Positions 43,743-52,292 of a DNA stretch of 64,000 nt are shown in pieces. The position numbers and the translations under genes are program-made. Position 1 is the first letter of the stretch. The number at the start of each line of letters is the position of its first letter. Under the pieces are notes generated by a model. The model was not told the origin of the DNA. It ran no database searches and saw only the letters and a list, made by a program, of their open reading frames with translations. Origin of the DNA: Palsa-504 sp963744575 (lineage in GTDB: Bacteria; Actinomycetota; Actinomycetes; Streptosporangiales; Streptosporangiaceae); contig CAVUUF010000016.1 of assembly GCA_963744575.1 (NCBI GenBank), positions 186,001-250,000 on the forward strand, read 5' to 3'.

Positions 43743-43825
43743 CAGCATCGATGTGGCATCGATGCAGCTCAGGCGACATCGATGTGGCATCGATGTTGTT
43801 TCCGCGGGCGCCGGTCCGGAAGCGG
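43743..43825 (+). repeat. bipartite dispersed repeat, copy B
   Basis: Units at 43743-43767 and 43774-43798 with the 6-bp spacer CTCAGG, then the tail TTTCCGCGGGCGCCGGTCCG (43799-43818) and GAAGCGG. In this plus orientation unit 1 starts CAGCATCGATGTGGC and unit 2 starts CGACATCGATGTGGC. Spacing and tail match copies A and C read on the minus strand. Confidence 0.8.
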
Positions 43826-44063
43826 GTCAACGGGTGGGAATGGCGGGATGCGCGAGGCTGGCGGGGCATCCAGGCGGGGACGGGGGCGCCCGGGCGGGGG
43901 CAGGGGCGCTGGGCCGGCCCATGTCTCGGTCTGGCTCGGCAAATGACAGCATTAGTTTCCTAAGCAATCGGGATCCGGCTTCCGAGGCGATCAACCTGAC
44001 ACCCGGCGTGGTACGGGCAGTGGACGTCATCGAGGCAACTCGGAGGAATCAGCGGCCGGGCGG

Positions 44064-44162
44064 CCTCCCGTGCTGCACGGCCTGCAGCTGTGGGTCGCGC
44101 TGCCGGAAGCGCAGCGGCACGCCCCGCCGCGCCTCGCCCACCACGCCGGCCTGCCGGTGGTG
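44064..44162 (+). pseudogene. pirin-family fragment
   Basis: The frame reads VLHGLQLWVALPEAQRHAPP then RLAHHAGLPVV, the conserved strand after the metal site in pirins (family form GVQLWVALP...RH..P.F.HH). About 33 residues of an expected 300 remain, with no start and no continuation. Confidence 0.6.
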
Positions 44163-44265
44163 CGCGACGGCGACGGTCGCGCTGGCGGCGCCGCCGCTTC
44201 CCGGCGTACCGCTGAAACCGCGGTGACGGGGCACGAACCACGCCCGTTCGGCCCTGAAAAGGTGC

Positions 44266-46845
44266 TTACCGACGCGGGATCGGCTCGTTGGTCCTCGGGA
44301 CCAGCGGGGCGGGGTTGGCGTAGACCTGCTGCTGCGCGGCGAGCAGCCCGGCCCCGGCGGCGCCCAGGGTGAGGGCCCGCGGCGACCGCGGGTAGCCGAC
44401 CGCCGGGCCGGAGAAGCGCAGCGCCGAGGTGAAGTCGCCGCAGATGCGGCGGCGGAAAGGGCTGATGTTCGGCTCGGGGACGCCGAACCGCTTCTCGATG
44501 ATGCGGATCAGCGAGCTATGGTCCAGCACGTCCGGGCAGACCCGGCCGCCCGCCGACCAGGGTGAGACGACGATGGCCGGGACCCGGAAGCCCAGCCCGA
44601 TCGGCTCGCCGTCCACGTACTCACCCGGCGTCCCGCGGGGCGCGACCGGCGGGGGCACATGGTCGAAAAGCCCATCGTTCTCGTCGTAGGTCAGGATGAA
44701 CAGGGTCTTGCGCCACAGGTCCGGGTTGGACGCGATCGCGTCCAGCTTGCTGGCGACGTACTCCGCGCCCGCGGCCGGGAAGTAGTCCGGGTGCTCGGAC
44801 TGCGCGGTCGGCGCGACCAGCCAGGAAACCTGCGGCAGCCGGCCCGCCCGGGCGTCGGCCTCGAACCAGCCCGCGGCGCGCCTGCGCATGCCCCGCTGCC
44901 GCAGCGCCGACGAGGCGGACGCGGCGGCGAACTGCTTGAACCAGGCCAGCGCGTTGTCGTCATAGTTGTCTTCCTCCTGGTACACCTGCCAGCTGACGCC
45001 CGCCCGCTGCAGCCGCTCGGGATAGGTGGTCCAGGACAGGGTGACGTTGTCGTACCTGGGGGTGTCGCCGGTGACGGGCCCGCCGCCGGTGCCGCCGGGG
45101 TCGATCATCCCGGTCCACATGTACAGCCGGTTCGGGACGGTCGGGCCGAGCACCGAGCAGTGATAGCGGTCGCACAGCGTGAAGGCCCGGGCCAGCGCCC
45201 ACTGGAACGGGATGTCGGCCTGGGTAAAATACCCCATGGTGAACGGGCCCTTGGCCGCCACCCACCGGTCCATCCGGCCGTTGTTCCAGGCTTCATGCTG
45301 GCTGGCCCAGGAATGGTCGGTGCCGGGCGTGGCCTGCGCGCTGGTGGTCCCGGTGTCGTAGCGGAACGGGGCCAGGTAACCCTGCGGGTGGCCCGGGGCC
45401 GGCTGGCGGAACACCGGGCTGCCGTCGGGCAGCCTGATCGCGTCCGGATCGGCGAAGCCGCGCACCCCGGGCATCGTGCCGAAGTAGTGGTCGAAGCTGC
45501 GGTTCTCCTGCATCAGGATCACGATGTGCTCGATGTCGCGGAGCGAGCCGCCGGGCGGGTCGGCGAGCGTGGCGGCCAGCGCGCGGCGCAGGCTGGCCGG
45601 CAGCGCCGTGGCGCCGACGGCCACCCCGGACAGCACGGTGGCATCGGCGAGCAGGCGCCGGCGGGTGAGCCCGGGCCAGGCCGAGGCCGGCGCCGGACCG
45701 GAGGGGCCGGCCGCGGGGCCGGAGGGGCCGGCCGGGGGGCCCGGCATGACCTGCCCGCGGCGGTTCAGGTACCAGCCGAGGCCGGCGATGGCCAGCGCCA
45801 GCAGGCACTCGCCGGCGACCAGCGGCCACGACGGGCCGCCGGGCGCAGCCGGGGCGCCGGTCACGGGGACGCCAGGGACCCGGCCGAACTGGACCACTCG
45901 GTCGTGGCCGCTGTCGGCCACCCAGATCTCCCCGGACGCGGTGACCGCCAGCCCCTGCGGGAACTCCAGGTCCTCGTCCGCCGCCGCGGCGCCCGGCTGC
46001 AGGCCGAACTCGGTGTAAAAGCGCCCGGCCGGGCTGAACCCCGACACCAGGCCGTAGTCCGGCTGCGCGACGTAGATCCGGCTGCCCGGCCCGATCGCGA
46101 TGCCGGCGGGGTCGCCCAGGCCGCCGTAGCCCGCCTGGGTGGTGCCGAACGACCGCAGCCGGTGCCCGTCCGGCGAGAATTCTCGCACCGAGTTGGCCGG
46201 ATATCCCGGACTAGACACCCAGACGTCGCCGTGGGTGTCCAGCGCGACGCCGGCCGGGGTGGGCACGGCGAACGAGGTTCGGTAGCGGCCGTCCGCGAAG
46301 AACTCCTCCACCCGGCTGCTGCCCTGGTCAGCGACCCAGACGTCGCCGAAGGGCGTGACCGCGGCCGCGACCGGCTGGTTCAGCTGGCCGCGGCCGCGGC
46401 CGGGCGAGCCGAAGACGGCCAGCACGCGCCCGGCCGAGGAGAACTCCACCACCCGGTCATGGCCGGTGTCCGCGACCCAGACGTGCCCGGCCGCGTCGGT
46501 GGCGACCCCGCCCGGGGCGGCCAGGTTCGTGCCGAACGTGGCCACCAGGCGCCCGGACGCGGAGAACTCCACGATGCGGTCGTGGCCGGTGTCGGCCACC
46601 CAGACGCTGCCGGCCGGATCGGCGGCCACGCCGCCGGGCCGGGCCAGCGCCCGCTGCCCGAGCGCGCGGCGGAAGCCCGGCGCGTGCGCCAGCGGGTTCG
46701 GCCCGGGTGCGGCGGATACCGGACGGGCCAGCGCGGACGGCCAGGGAGCGAGCCAAGCGCACAGGAAAGTGGCGGCGAGCAGGCCGCAGCACGCGAGGGC
46801 GATCACCCGCGGCCGTTGGCCGCGCCGCCGAGACTTCGGGCCCAT
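44266..46845 (-). CDS. NHL-repeat propeller fused to a phospholipase C-type phosphoesterase, with internal twin-arginine signal
   Basis: ATG 46845 gives 859 residues (GTG 46899 would add 18). Residues 13-35 are a first membrane segment. Residues 70-322 form an NHL propeller with repeated WVADTGHDR(I/V)VEF blades. Residues 340-361 are a second membrane helix (PLVAGECLLALAIAGLGWYL) followed by a Pro/Gly linker. Residues 393-425 are a complete twin-arginine signal: LTRRRLLADATVLSGVAVGA. Residues 437-820 match phospholipase C/acid phosphatase-type enzymes: ENRSFDHYFGTMPGVRG, TDHSW, YDENDGLFDHVPPP. The enzyme part would cleave phospholipids or phosphate esters outside. No stop or frameshift separates the parts. 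Confidence 0.85.
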   Translation of the reverse strand: MGPKSRRRGQRPRVIALACCGLLAATFLCAWLAPWPSALARPVSAAPGPNPLAHAPGFRRALGQRALARPGGVAADPAGSVWVADTGHDRIVEFSASGRLVATFGTNLAAPGGVATDAAGHVWVADTGHDRVVEFSSAGRVLAVFGSPGRGRGQLNQPVAAAVTPFGDVWVADQGSSRVEEFFADGRYRTSFAVPTPAGVALDTHGDVWVSSPGYPANSVREFSPDGHRLRSFGTTQAGYGGLGDPAGIAIGPGSRIYVAQPDYGLVSGFSPAGRFYTEFGLQPGAAAADEDLEFPQGLAVTASGEIWVADSGHDRVVQFGRVPGVPVTGAPAAPGGPSWPLVAGECLLALAIAGLGWYLNRRGQVMPGPPAGPSGPAAGPSGPAPASAWPGLTRRRLLADATVLSGVAVGATALPASLRRALAATLADPPGGSLRDIEHIVILMQENRSFDHYFGTMPGVRGFADPDAIRLPDGSPVFRQPAPGHPQGYLAPFRYDTGTTSAQATPGTDHSWASQHEAWNNGRMDRWVAAKGPFTMGYFTQADIPFQWALARAFTLCDRYHCSVLGPTVPNRLYMWTGMIDPGGTGGGPVTGDTPRYDNVTLSWTTYPERLQRAGVSWQVYQEEDNYDDNALAWFKQFAAASASSALRQRGMRRRAAGWFEADARAGRLPQVSWLVAPTAQSEHPDYFPAAGAEYVASKLDAIASNPDLWRKTLFILTYDENDGLFDHVPPPVAPRGTPGEYVDGEPIGLGFRVPAIVVSPWSAGGRVCPDVLDHSSLIRIIEKRFGVPEPNISPFRRRICGDFTSALRFSGPAVGYPRSPRALTLGAAGAGLLAAQQQVYANPAPLVPRTNEPIPRR

Positions 46846-46934
46846 CGAGCAGCAAGGTAACCTATTCCGCCCGGTCGCCGCAAAGCGTAACCGGTTCACC
46901 GCGCACTGCCGCGATAGCGCTACGCTCAGGTTTC

Positions 46935-47033
46935 ATGGCGGCAGATCAGGAGGCGACCGCCCGCTCTCGCAAGGTGGCCGAGGATGTCAAGGCGGCCATC
47001 GCGGCGCGAAGTGCGCGAAGGAGGGCGGGGTGA
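46935..47033 (+). CDS. possible 32-aa peptide or gene start
   Basis: ATG 46935 reads MAADQEATARSRKVAEDVKA and ends TGA at 47033. It is a charged helix like the first residues of some regulators. No family can be named and no continuation follows. It may be a relic start in this decayed stretch. Confidence 0.2.
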   Translation: MAADQEATARSRKVAEDVKAAIAARSARRRAG

Positions 47034-47310
47034 CCGCCGGGTCCTCGGCCCGGTCGTCCCAGCGCCACGGCGGCCGCGAAGCCGTCTACCAGCTCCTTGT
47101 CATCCTCGGTCCGCCCGTCGCCGTCGGCGTACCGGTCGAGCGCGTGCCCGGCCAGCCAGGAGCGGGAGAAGACGGACCGGTGCTGGTCGGGGGCGAACGT
47201 CACCGCCGCCGAGTCTGGAGTCTCTTCAGTGTGCGTGATACCCAGCTCGTTCGGTATTTCGGTTATGTCGTTCAGCTTCTGCCCGGTGCCACGCACGGCT
47301 GCGCGGCGGC

Positions 47311-47410
47311 GCCGTCAGCGAGCTGGCCGTGGCCGGCGACACCGGCAGCGACATCGAGTCCGGGCTGCGGGCCGGCGCCGCGATCGTGGGCGGCGTCCTC
47401 ACCGGCTTAT
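47311..47410 (+). pseudogene. HAD-family hydrolase C-terminal fragment
   Basis: The frame AVSELAVAGDTGSDIESGLR continues AGAAIVGGVLTG, the motif III/IV region (GDTxSD) of phosphonatase-like HAD hydrolases. The nucleophile Asp domain is absent. Upstream on the minus strand (47130-47296) is another protein-like frame, FAPDQHRSVFSRSWLAGHAL, that may be part of a TauD/butyrobetaine-hydroxylase-like gene; that identification is weak. Confidence 0.6.
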
Positions 47411-47654
47411 CGCGCCGCCTCAGTGCTCCCTTCATGCTCGCCTGTACCGCTATCGCTCACCAGTACGACGATCGTGACCTCTACGTGGAGGATTCGGCCT
47501 TAGCGGAGGATTCAGTACCCCAGGGAGGCTGTCGCACCACTGGTTCGGCGCGGTACGCGTGCCTTCGATCGGACGGCTGGCTCCCCGCCTGCGACCGGTC
47601 ACCCCCGGAGGCCCCGTCAGCATCACGCGTCCCGTCAGCCCCGCCGGGCCGGCC

Positions 47655-47738
47655 CGGATCCGGTCCGGCGCCCGCCCGGAAACGACATCAATGTGACAGC
47701 GATGTCGCCCGGGCAGCATCGCTGCCACATCGATGCTG
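47655..47738 (-). repeat. bipartite dispersed repeat, copy C
   Basis: Units at 47683-47707 and 47714-47738 with the 6-bp spacer CCCGGG. Read on the minus strand, unit 1 starts CAGCATCGATGTGGC, unit 2 starts CGACATCGCTGTCAC, and the tail TTTCCGGGCGGGCGCCGGAC follows (47682 down to 47663). The unit at 47714-47738 has perfect 8-bp palindromic ends, CAGCATCG and CGATGCTG. Confidence 0.8.
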
Positions 47739-47744
47739 CTGTGC

Positions 47745-47945
47745 GCGTCCGAAGGTACCCGTACGCGACCGGTACGAAGCTGCCCTCGGTGCGCAGCCTG
47801 AAGTAGGTGATGCCGGGCGCGATGTTGTTCAGCGAGCCGCCGTTGGCGAGCGCCGAGGCGAACGCCCTTGACCGCGAAGGCGGTGCCCACGTCCAGCACG
47901 TCGGGCGCCCGGCTCCGGGGCCACAATTCCGATCTTGGCTAGACA
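47745..47945 (-). pseudogene. relic of an extracellular solute-binding protein
   Basis: A minus-strand frame has SRAPDVLDVGTAFAVKG, close to KAPDVLDIGMAVA of the intact binding protein at 49420-50559. After a frame change comes GGSLNNIAPGITYFRLRTEG and FVPVAYGYLRT, whose family I do not recognise. Both pieces lack start and stop. Confidence 0.4.
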
Positions 47946-48136
47946 AGTCGAGATGATGGCTAGCCAAGACAAGTGGGAGGTGTCCAGTTCATGGCGGGCT
48001 GGCATCTGTTAGCGGTCAGCTTGATAGCCCCCTCTGGCCTCTGGCCTGGCGGCCGGCCTCGTGGCTAGGATGTGCGCTCAGCGACGTACCTCCGCTCCTA
48101 CCGGGGTAGCAGAGCGTCATAAGCGCGGGTAAGGCC

Positions 48137-49192
48137 ATGACGAGTGAGCAGGGCGGAGCGCAGCCGGCGGGCATCCGGGACGTGGCCCGGCTGGCCCGCG
48201 TATCGGTCGCCTCGGTGAGCTTCGCGCTGAACGGCCAGCCCGGCGTGGCGGAGGAAACCCGCAGGCGGATCCTGGCCGCCGCCGCCGAGCTCGGCTATCG
48301 CGCCAACCCCCAGGCCCAGGCGCTGCGGCGCGGCCGCACCACCACCTACGGCCTGGTCATCCGCAATTTCAGCAATCCCTTCTTCCTCGAGGTGCTGTCC
48401 GGGGCCGAGCGGGCGGCGAGCGAGGCCGGGGCCGCCCTGCTGCTGCTCGACTCGCACTACTCGGCGGAACGCGAGCGCCTGCTGGTGCGGGAGATGGCCG
48501 GCCAGCGGCTGGCCGGGCTGGCCATCGCCCCGGTCGGCAAGGGCGAGTCGGTGCGGCTCTGGCAGGAGCTGCGGCCCGGTACCCCGGTGGTGGCGCTGAA
48601 CGCGGCCGTGGAAGGGGTGGCCGGCGTGTCCCGGGTATACCCCGACAACGCGGCCGGGGTCGGCCTGGCCATGCGCCGCCTGGCCGAGCTGGGGCATTCC
48701 TGTGTCGCGTTCCTGTCCGCGCCGCGCGGCCTGGTGGCCGACCCGGACCGGCTGCGCCACTTCCGGCGGCTGGCTCGCGAGCTCGGCGTCGAGCCGGTGG
48801 TCATGCGCTCGCCGCTCACCATCACCGACGTGCGCAAGGCGGCCGGGACGCTGCTGGCGCGGCAGGATGCCCCTACCGCGGTCATCACCAACTCCGATTA
48901 CACCGCGCTCGGGATTTACAAGACCGTCAGGGATCTGTCCCGGCGGATCGGGCCGGACGTATCCGTCATCGGGCACGACGACCTGCCGACCTCCGAAATG
49001 CTCGACCCGCCGCTGGCGACCATCCGCCTGGACGGCAGGGAAATGGGCCGGGCGCTGATGGCCCGGCTGCTCGACGGCGGCCGGTCAGGCAACTTCGTCG
49101 CGCCGGTTGAACTGGTCGAACGCGCTTCCCTGCAGGTCCCGCAGCCGCCGGTCGATCCGGCGCTCACCCCGCTCACTGCGGCAACTCGGTAA
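48137..49192 (+). CDS. LacI-family transcriptional regulator
   Basis: ATG 48137 gives 351 residues. The N-terminal helix-turn-helix and hinge read IRDVARLARVSVASVSFALN and RILAAAAELGYRANPQAQAL. The effector domain is a periplasmic-binding-protein fold: TYGLVIRNFSNPFFLEVLSG, YPDNAAGVGLAMRRLAELGH, AVITNSDYTALGIYKTVRDL, SVIGHDDLPTSEMLDPPLAT. It precedes an ABC importer on the same strand and very likely represses it, with operators in the 49193-49419 gap. The effector is probably the imported substrate. Confidence 0.95.
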   Translation: MTSEQGGAQPAGIRDVARLARVSVASVSFALNGQPGVAEETRRRILAAAAELGYRANPQAQALRRGRTTTYGLVIRNFSNPFFLEVLSGAERAASEAGAALLLLDSHYSAERERLLVREMAGQRLAGLAIAPVGKGESVRLWQELRPGTPVVALNAAVEGVAGVSRVYPDNAAGVGLAMRRLAELGHSCVAFLSAPRGLVADPDRLRHFRRLARELGVEPVVMRSPLTITDVRKAAGTLLARQDAPTAVITNSDYTALGIYKTVRDLSRRIGPDVSVIGHDDLPTSEMLDPPLATIRLDGREMGRALMARLLDGGRSGNFVAPVELVERASLQVPQPPVDPALTPLTAATR

Positions 49193-49225
49193 CGTTGCCG
49201 CTCACTGCGGCAACTCGGTAACGTT
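49171..49225 (+). repeat. 26-bp direct repeat across the LacI stop codon
   Basis: GCTCACTGCGGCAACTCGGT plus AACGTT occurs at 49171-49196 and 49200-49225. The first copy encodes the last residues (LTAATR) and stop of the regulator; the second is outside the gene. It looks like a recent tandem duplication with 3 bp between copies. Confidence 0.9.
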
Positions 49226-49256
49226 CCTTGACACCCTCGCCGCGGTGTGAGCATGC

Positions 49257-49350
49257 GAACGCTAAACGTTTTAGGTGCGTTTATCCTGCGCTCTTAGCTG
49301 GGATCCTGCACTCGTAGCTGGGGGGAGAGGTGGGTCGGCAAACCGTTTTG
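49257..49350 (+). promoter_or_regulatory. probable LacI-family operators upstream of the ABC importer
   Basis: CTAAACGTTTTAG (49262-49274) contains the perfect palindrome AAACGTTT with the central CG typical of LacI-family sites. A second related site, AAACCGTTTT, is at 49340-49349. Both lie between the regulator stop and the binding-protein start at 49420, whose ribosome site CAGGAGG is at 49408-49414. Confidence 0.6.
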
Positions 49351-49419
49351 GTAACGCCGCCTGGGCCTTTCTGGCAGCCGTCTTCCACTTCGGGTAGGGA
49401 AGCTATTCAGGAGGCATTA

Positions 49420-50559
49420 GTGAGATCCTCATATCGACTGGCGCTCGCGGGCGTGGCCGCTGCCACGCTATTTGCGGCCGGCTGCTCCTCGTCGGGTTCC
49501 TCGTCAGGGTCCTCGAGCAGCGGGACCAACAACGCGGCCAACTGGGCCACGGAAACCTCCGCCGCCGCCGGAGGGGGCATGAACGCGCTGGTCGCGGCGG
49601 CCAAGAAGGAAGGCACGCTCAACGTCATCGCCCTGCCACCGACCTGGGCGAACTACGGCGCCATCATCAACACCTTCGAGAAGAAGTACGGCATCACCGT
49701 CAATTCCACCCTCCCCGGCGGCACCAGCCAGCAGGAGGTCGACGCGGTGAAGTCGGAGAACGGCAGCCCCAAGGCGCCCGACGTCCTGGACATCGGCATG
49801 GCCGTCGCCCTGGCCAACACCAGCCTGTTCGCGCCGTTCGAGGTGAGCACCTGGAGCGCGATCCCCGCGACCCAGAAGGCACCCAACGGCATCTGGGTGC
49901 AGGACTACGGCGGCTACATGGCCATCGGCTACCAGGCCAAGTTCGGGACCATCACCTCGCTGAGCCAGCTGCTCAGCCCGAAGTTCAAGGGCGCGGTCGC
50001 GCTGAACGGGAACCCGACGTCGGCCAACGCCGGGCTGAACGGCGTCATGATGGCCAACCTCGCCGAGGGCGGAACGGCCAGCGACATCTCCAAGGGGGTC
50101 AACTTCTTCCACCAGCTCAAGGCGGCCGGCAACTTCAACCCGGTATCGGCCACCGGCGCCACGATCAAGGCGGGCAGCACCCCGGTCGTGTTCAACTGGG
50201 ATTACCTCAACCTTCCGAGCTACGTGGGGGTGTCGGGCTGGAAGGTGTTCGTGCCGCAGGGCGTGGCGCTGGGCGGGTACTACGCGCAGGCCGTTAACAA
50301 GGCGGCGCCGCACCCGGCGGCGGCCCGGCTGTGGGAGGAGTTCCTCTACTCCCAGGCCTCCGCCGGCGGGCAGAACCTGTGGCTGCTGGGCGGCGCCCGG
50401 CCGGTCGAGCAGCAGGCCATGACCAGCAACGGCAGCATCGACAAGGCGGCGGCCGGCAAGCTGCCGACCGTCACCGGGACGCCGGTGTTCCTGACCCAGG
50501 CCCAGTGGACGGACGCCGCCAACTACCTGGCGGCCAACTGGGCGAAGGCCATCGGCTAG
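49420..50559 (+). CDS. extracellular solute-binding lipoprotein of an ABC importer
   Basis: GTG 49420 has AGGAGG just upstream, giving 379 residues. The signal LALAGVAAATLFAAGCSSSG has a lipobox (LFAAGC), so the protein is anchored outside. A Ser-rich linker leads to the binding domain: GTLNVIALPPTWANYGAIIN, FEKKYGITVNSTLPGGTSQQ, APDVLDIGMAVALAN, VFNWDYLNLPSYVGVSGWKV. The fold is of the PotD/iron/phosphonate-binding class. First gene of an operon with two permeases, ATPase and a phosphoesterase, which points to a phosphate-ester or phosphonate ligand (inference). Confidence 0.88.
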   Translation: MRSSYRLALAGVAAATLFAAGCSSSGSSSGSSSSGTNNAANWATETSAAAGGGMNALVAAAKKEGTLNVIALPPTWANYGAIINTFEKKYGITVNSTLPGGTSQQEVDAVKSENGSPKAPDVLDIGMAVALANTSLFAPFEVSTWSAIPATQKAPNGIWVQDYGGYMAIGYQAKFGTITSLSQLLSPKFKGAVALNGNPTSANAGLNGVMMANLAEGGTASDISKGVNFFHQLKAAGNFNPVSATGATIKAGSTPVVFNWDYLNLPSYVGVSGWKVFVPQGVALGGYYAQAVNKAAPHPAAARLWEEFLYSQASAGGQNLWLLGGARPVEQQAMTSNGSIDKAAAGKLPTVTGTPVFLTQAQWTDAANYLAANWAKAIG

Positions 50560-50568
50560 CGAGGCGAC

Positions 50569-51435
50569 GTGGCCGCCGCTGCGACAACTGAGGCCGGCGC
50601 CGGGCCCGCGAAGGCCCGGCGCCGGCCGTCCGCCCCGGCCTGGGCCGGCACCGTGCCGTTCTTCGGCTACGTCGCGGTCTTCCTGCTCTGGCCGACCGGG
50701 ATCGTGGTGGTCGACGCGCTCAAGAACCCGAACGGCGCCTGGGCGTTCGCCAACATCGGCGAGCTCGGCAACCCGCTGGTGCGCGGCTACTTCCTCGGCT
50801 CGTTCAAGCTGTGCCTGCTGTCATCGCTGGCCGGCGCGGTGCTGGGCGCGGTCCTGGCTTACGCGGTGGCGTCGGGCGACCCGGACGGCGTGATACGCCG
50901 GCTCTACCTGGCCGTCTCGGGCGTCCTGGCCCAGTTCGGCGGGGTGACGCTGGCGTTCGTGTTCCTCGTGACCATCGGCCCCGTGGGCCTGCTGTTCCAC
51001 GCCAGCTGGTACTTCGAGTTCCCGTGGGGCATCACGCTCATCTACACCTATTTCCAGATCCCGCTGATGGTGCTGGTCTTCCTGCCCGCGATCGACGGGC
51101 TGAAGGTCCAGTGGCGTGAGGCGTCGGAGAACCTCGGAGCGTCCGCGTGGCAGTACTGGCGGCACGTCGGCGGGCCGCTGCTGGCGCCGGCCTTCCTCGG
51201 TGCCGCGCTGCTGCTGTTCGCCAACGCGCTGTCGGCCTTCGCGACCATCCAGGCCTGGGAGAACCAGATCGCCTACATCGTGCCCCAGCAGATCAGCACC
51301 GCGATGTCCAGCGAGGTCGGGCTGAGCAGCGTCAACGTGGCCAGCCTGCTGGCCCTGGGCCTCGTGATCATGGTGGCCGTCGTCATGACGGCCTACGCGT
51401 TGCTGCAGCGCAGGGCGGCGCGATGGCTGCGCTAA
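50569..51435 (+). CDS. ABC importer permease 1
   Basis: GTG 50569 follows GAGGCGAC, 9 bp after the binding-protein stop. The 288-residue protein has six membrane helices, starting with VPFFGYVAVFLLWPTGIVVV. The ATPase-contact loop reads WREASENLGASAWQYWRHVG GP, matching the EAA motif of PotB/ModB-type permeases. It pairs with permease 2 in the membrane. Its 3' end (TAA at 51433-51435) overlaps the presumed ATG 51424 of permease 2. Confidence 0.92.
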   Translation: MAAAATTEAGAGPAKARRRPSAPAWAGTVPFFGYVAVFLLWPTGIVVVDALKNPNGAWAFANIGELGNPLVRGYFLGSFKLCLLSSLAGAVLGAVLAYAVASGDPDGVIRRLYLAVSGVLAQFGGVTLAFVFLVTIGPVGLLFHASWYFEFPWGITLIYTYFQIPLMVLVFLPAIDGLKVQWREASENLGASAWQYWRHVGGPLLAPAFLGAALLLFANALSAFATIQAWENQIAYIVPQQISTAMSSEVGLSSVNVASLLALGLVIMVAVVMTAYALLQRRAARWLR

Positions 51436-52282
51436 CCTCGGTCGGCGAGACGCCGATCGCCGCGCCGGCCGGGCGCCCGCGCGGCATGCAGGCCGGCGGC
51501 GGCGGCTGAACATCTTCCGTTACGCGGTCTTCACCGTGTTCGGTGCGTTCTTCCTGCTGCCGCTGCTGGCCATGCTCCGGTTCTCGCTCGAGGGGGCCAC
51601 GCTCGGCACCTGGTCGCTGAAGGCGTGGCGGCAGATTGCCTCCTACAAGGGTTCGGGCATTCCTCCGCTGCTGAGCGCGATCGAGATCACCCTGGAACTG
51701 GCCGTCATCACCTGTGCGGTCATGCTGGTCCTGCTGGTCCCGACGATGATCTGGGTCCAGCTGCGGGTGCGGTGGCTGGCGCGCACCATCGAGATCCTCT
51801 GCCTGCTGCCGCTCACCATCCCCGCCATCGTGCTGGTGGTCGGTCTGGGGGAGATTTACAACAGGATCCAGCGCATCAGCCTGTCCGCCCTCATGCTGTT
51901 CTGGGTCTACGTGATCCTCGCGCTCCCCTATGCCTACCGGGCGCTGGCCGCCGGGCTGGGCGCGATCGACGTGACCACCCTGTCCGAGGCCGCGCGCAGC
52001 CTCGGGGCGAGCTGGTTCACGGTGATCGTCCGGGTGATCGCGCCGAACATGCGGCAGGGCATCCTGAACGCGGTGCTGCTGACCTTCTCCCTCGTGCTCG
52101 GCGAGTTCACCATCGCCTACCTGCTGCTCTACACCAACTTGCAGGTGGAGCTGTATTCCATCAGCAGGAACACGCCGGATGCCGGGGTGCTGTTTTCCGC
52201 CTCGTTCGCCGCGCTGCTGTTCGCCTTCGCCCTGCTGTTGATCCTGTCCTACGCTGGCCGCCGTCGCGGCATCCGGGGATGA
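51424..52282 (+). pseudogene. ABC importer permease 2 (one probable frameshift near its start)
   Basis: The natural start is ATG 51424, overlapping permease 1, reading MAALTSVGETPIAAPAGRPR and then MQAGGGG stop. In another frame the expected sequence continues directly: RRRLNIFRYAVFTVFGAFFL through six helices with the EAA loop LSEAARSLGASWFTVIVRVI to 52282. One extra C at 51493-51494 joins them into a normal 286-residue permease. If no base is missing, translation could start at GTG 51536 (248 residues) with most of helix 1 kept. Because the rest of the operon is intact, the transporter is probably functional and the break may be an error. Confidence 0.8.
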
Positions 52283-52292
52283 GGTACAGCTC

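Noticed and set aside
44659..46860. 733-codon plus-strand frame opposite the propeller-phospholipase gene
   Set aside because: Arg/Gly/Ala-rich with no family motif; antisense shadow of the real gene.
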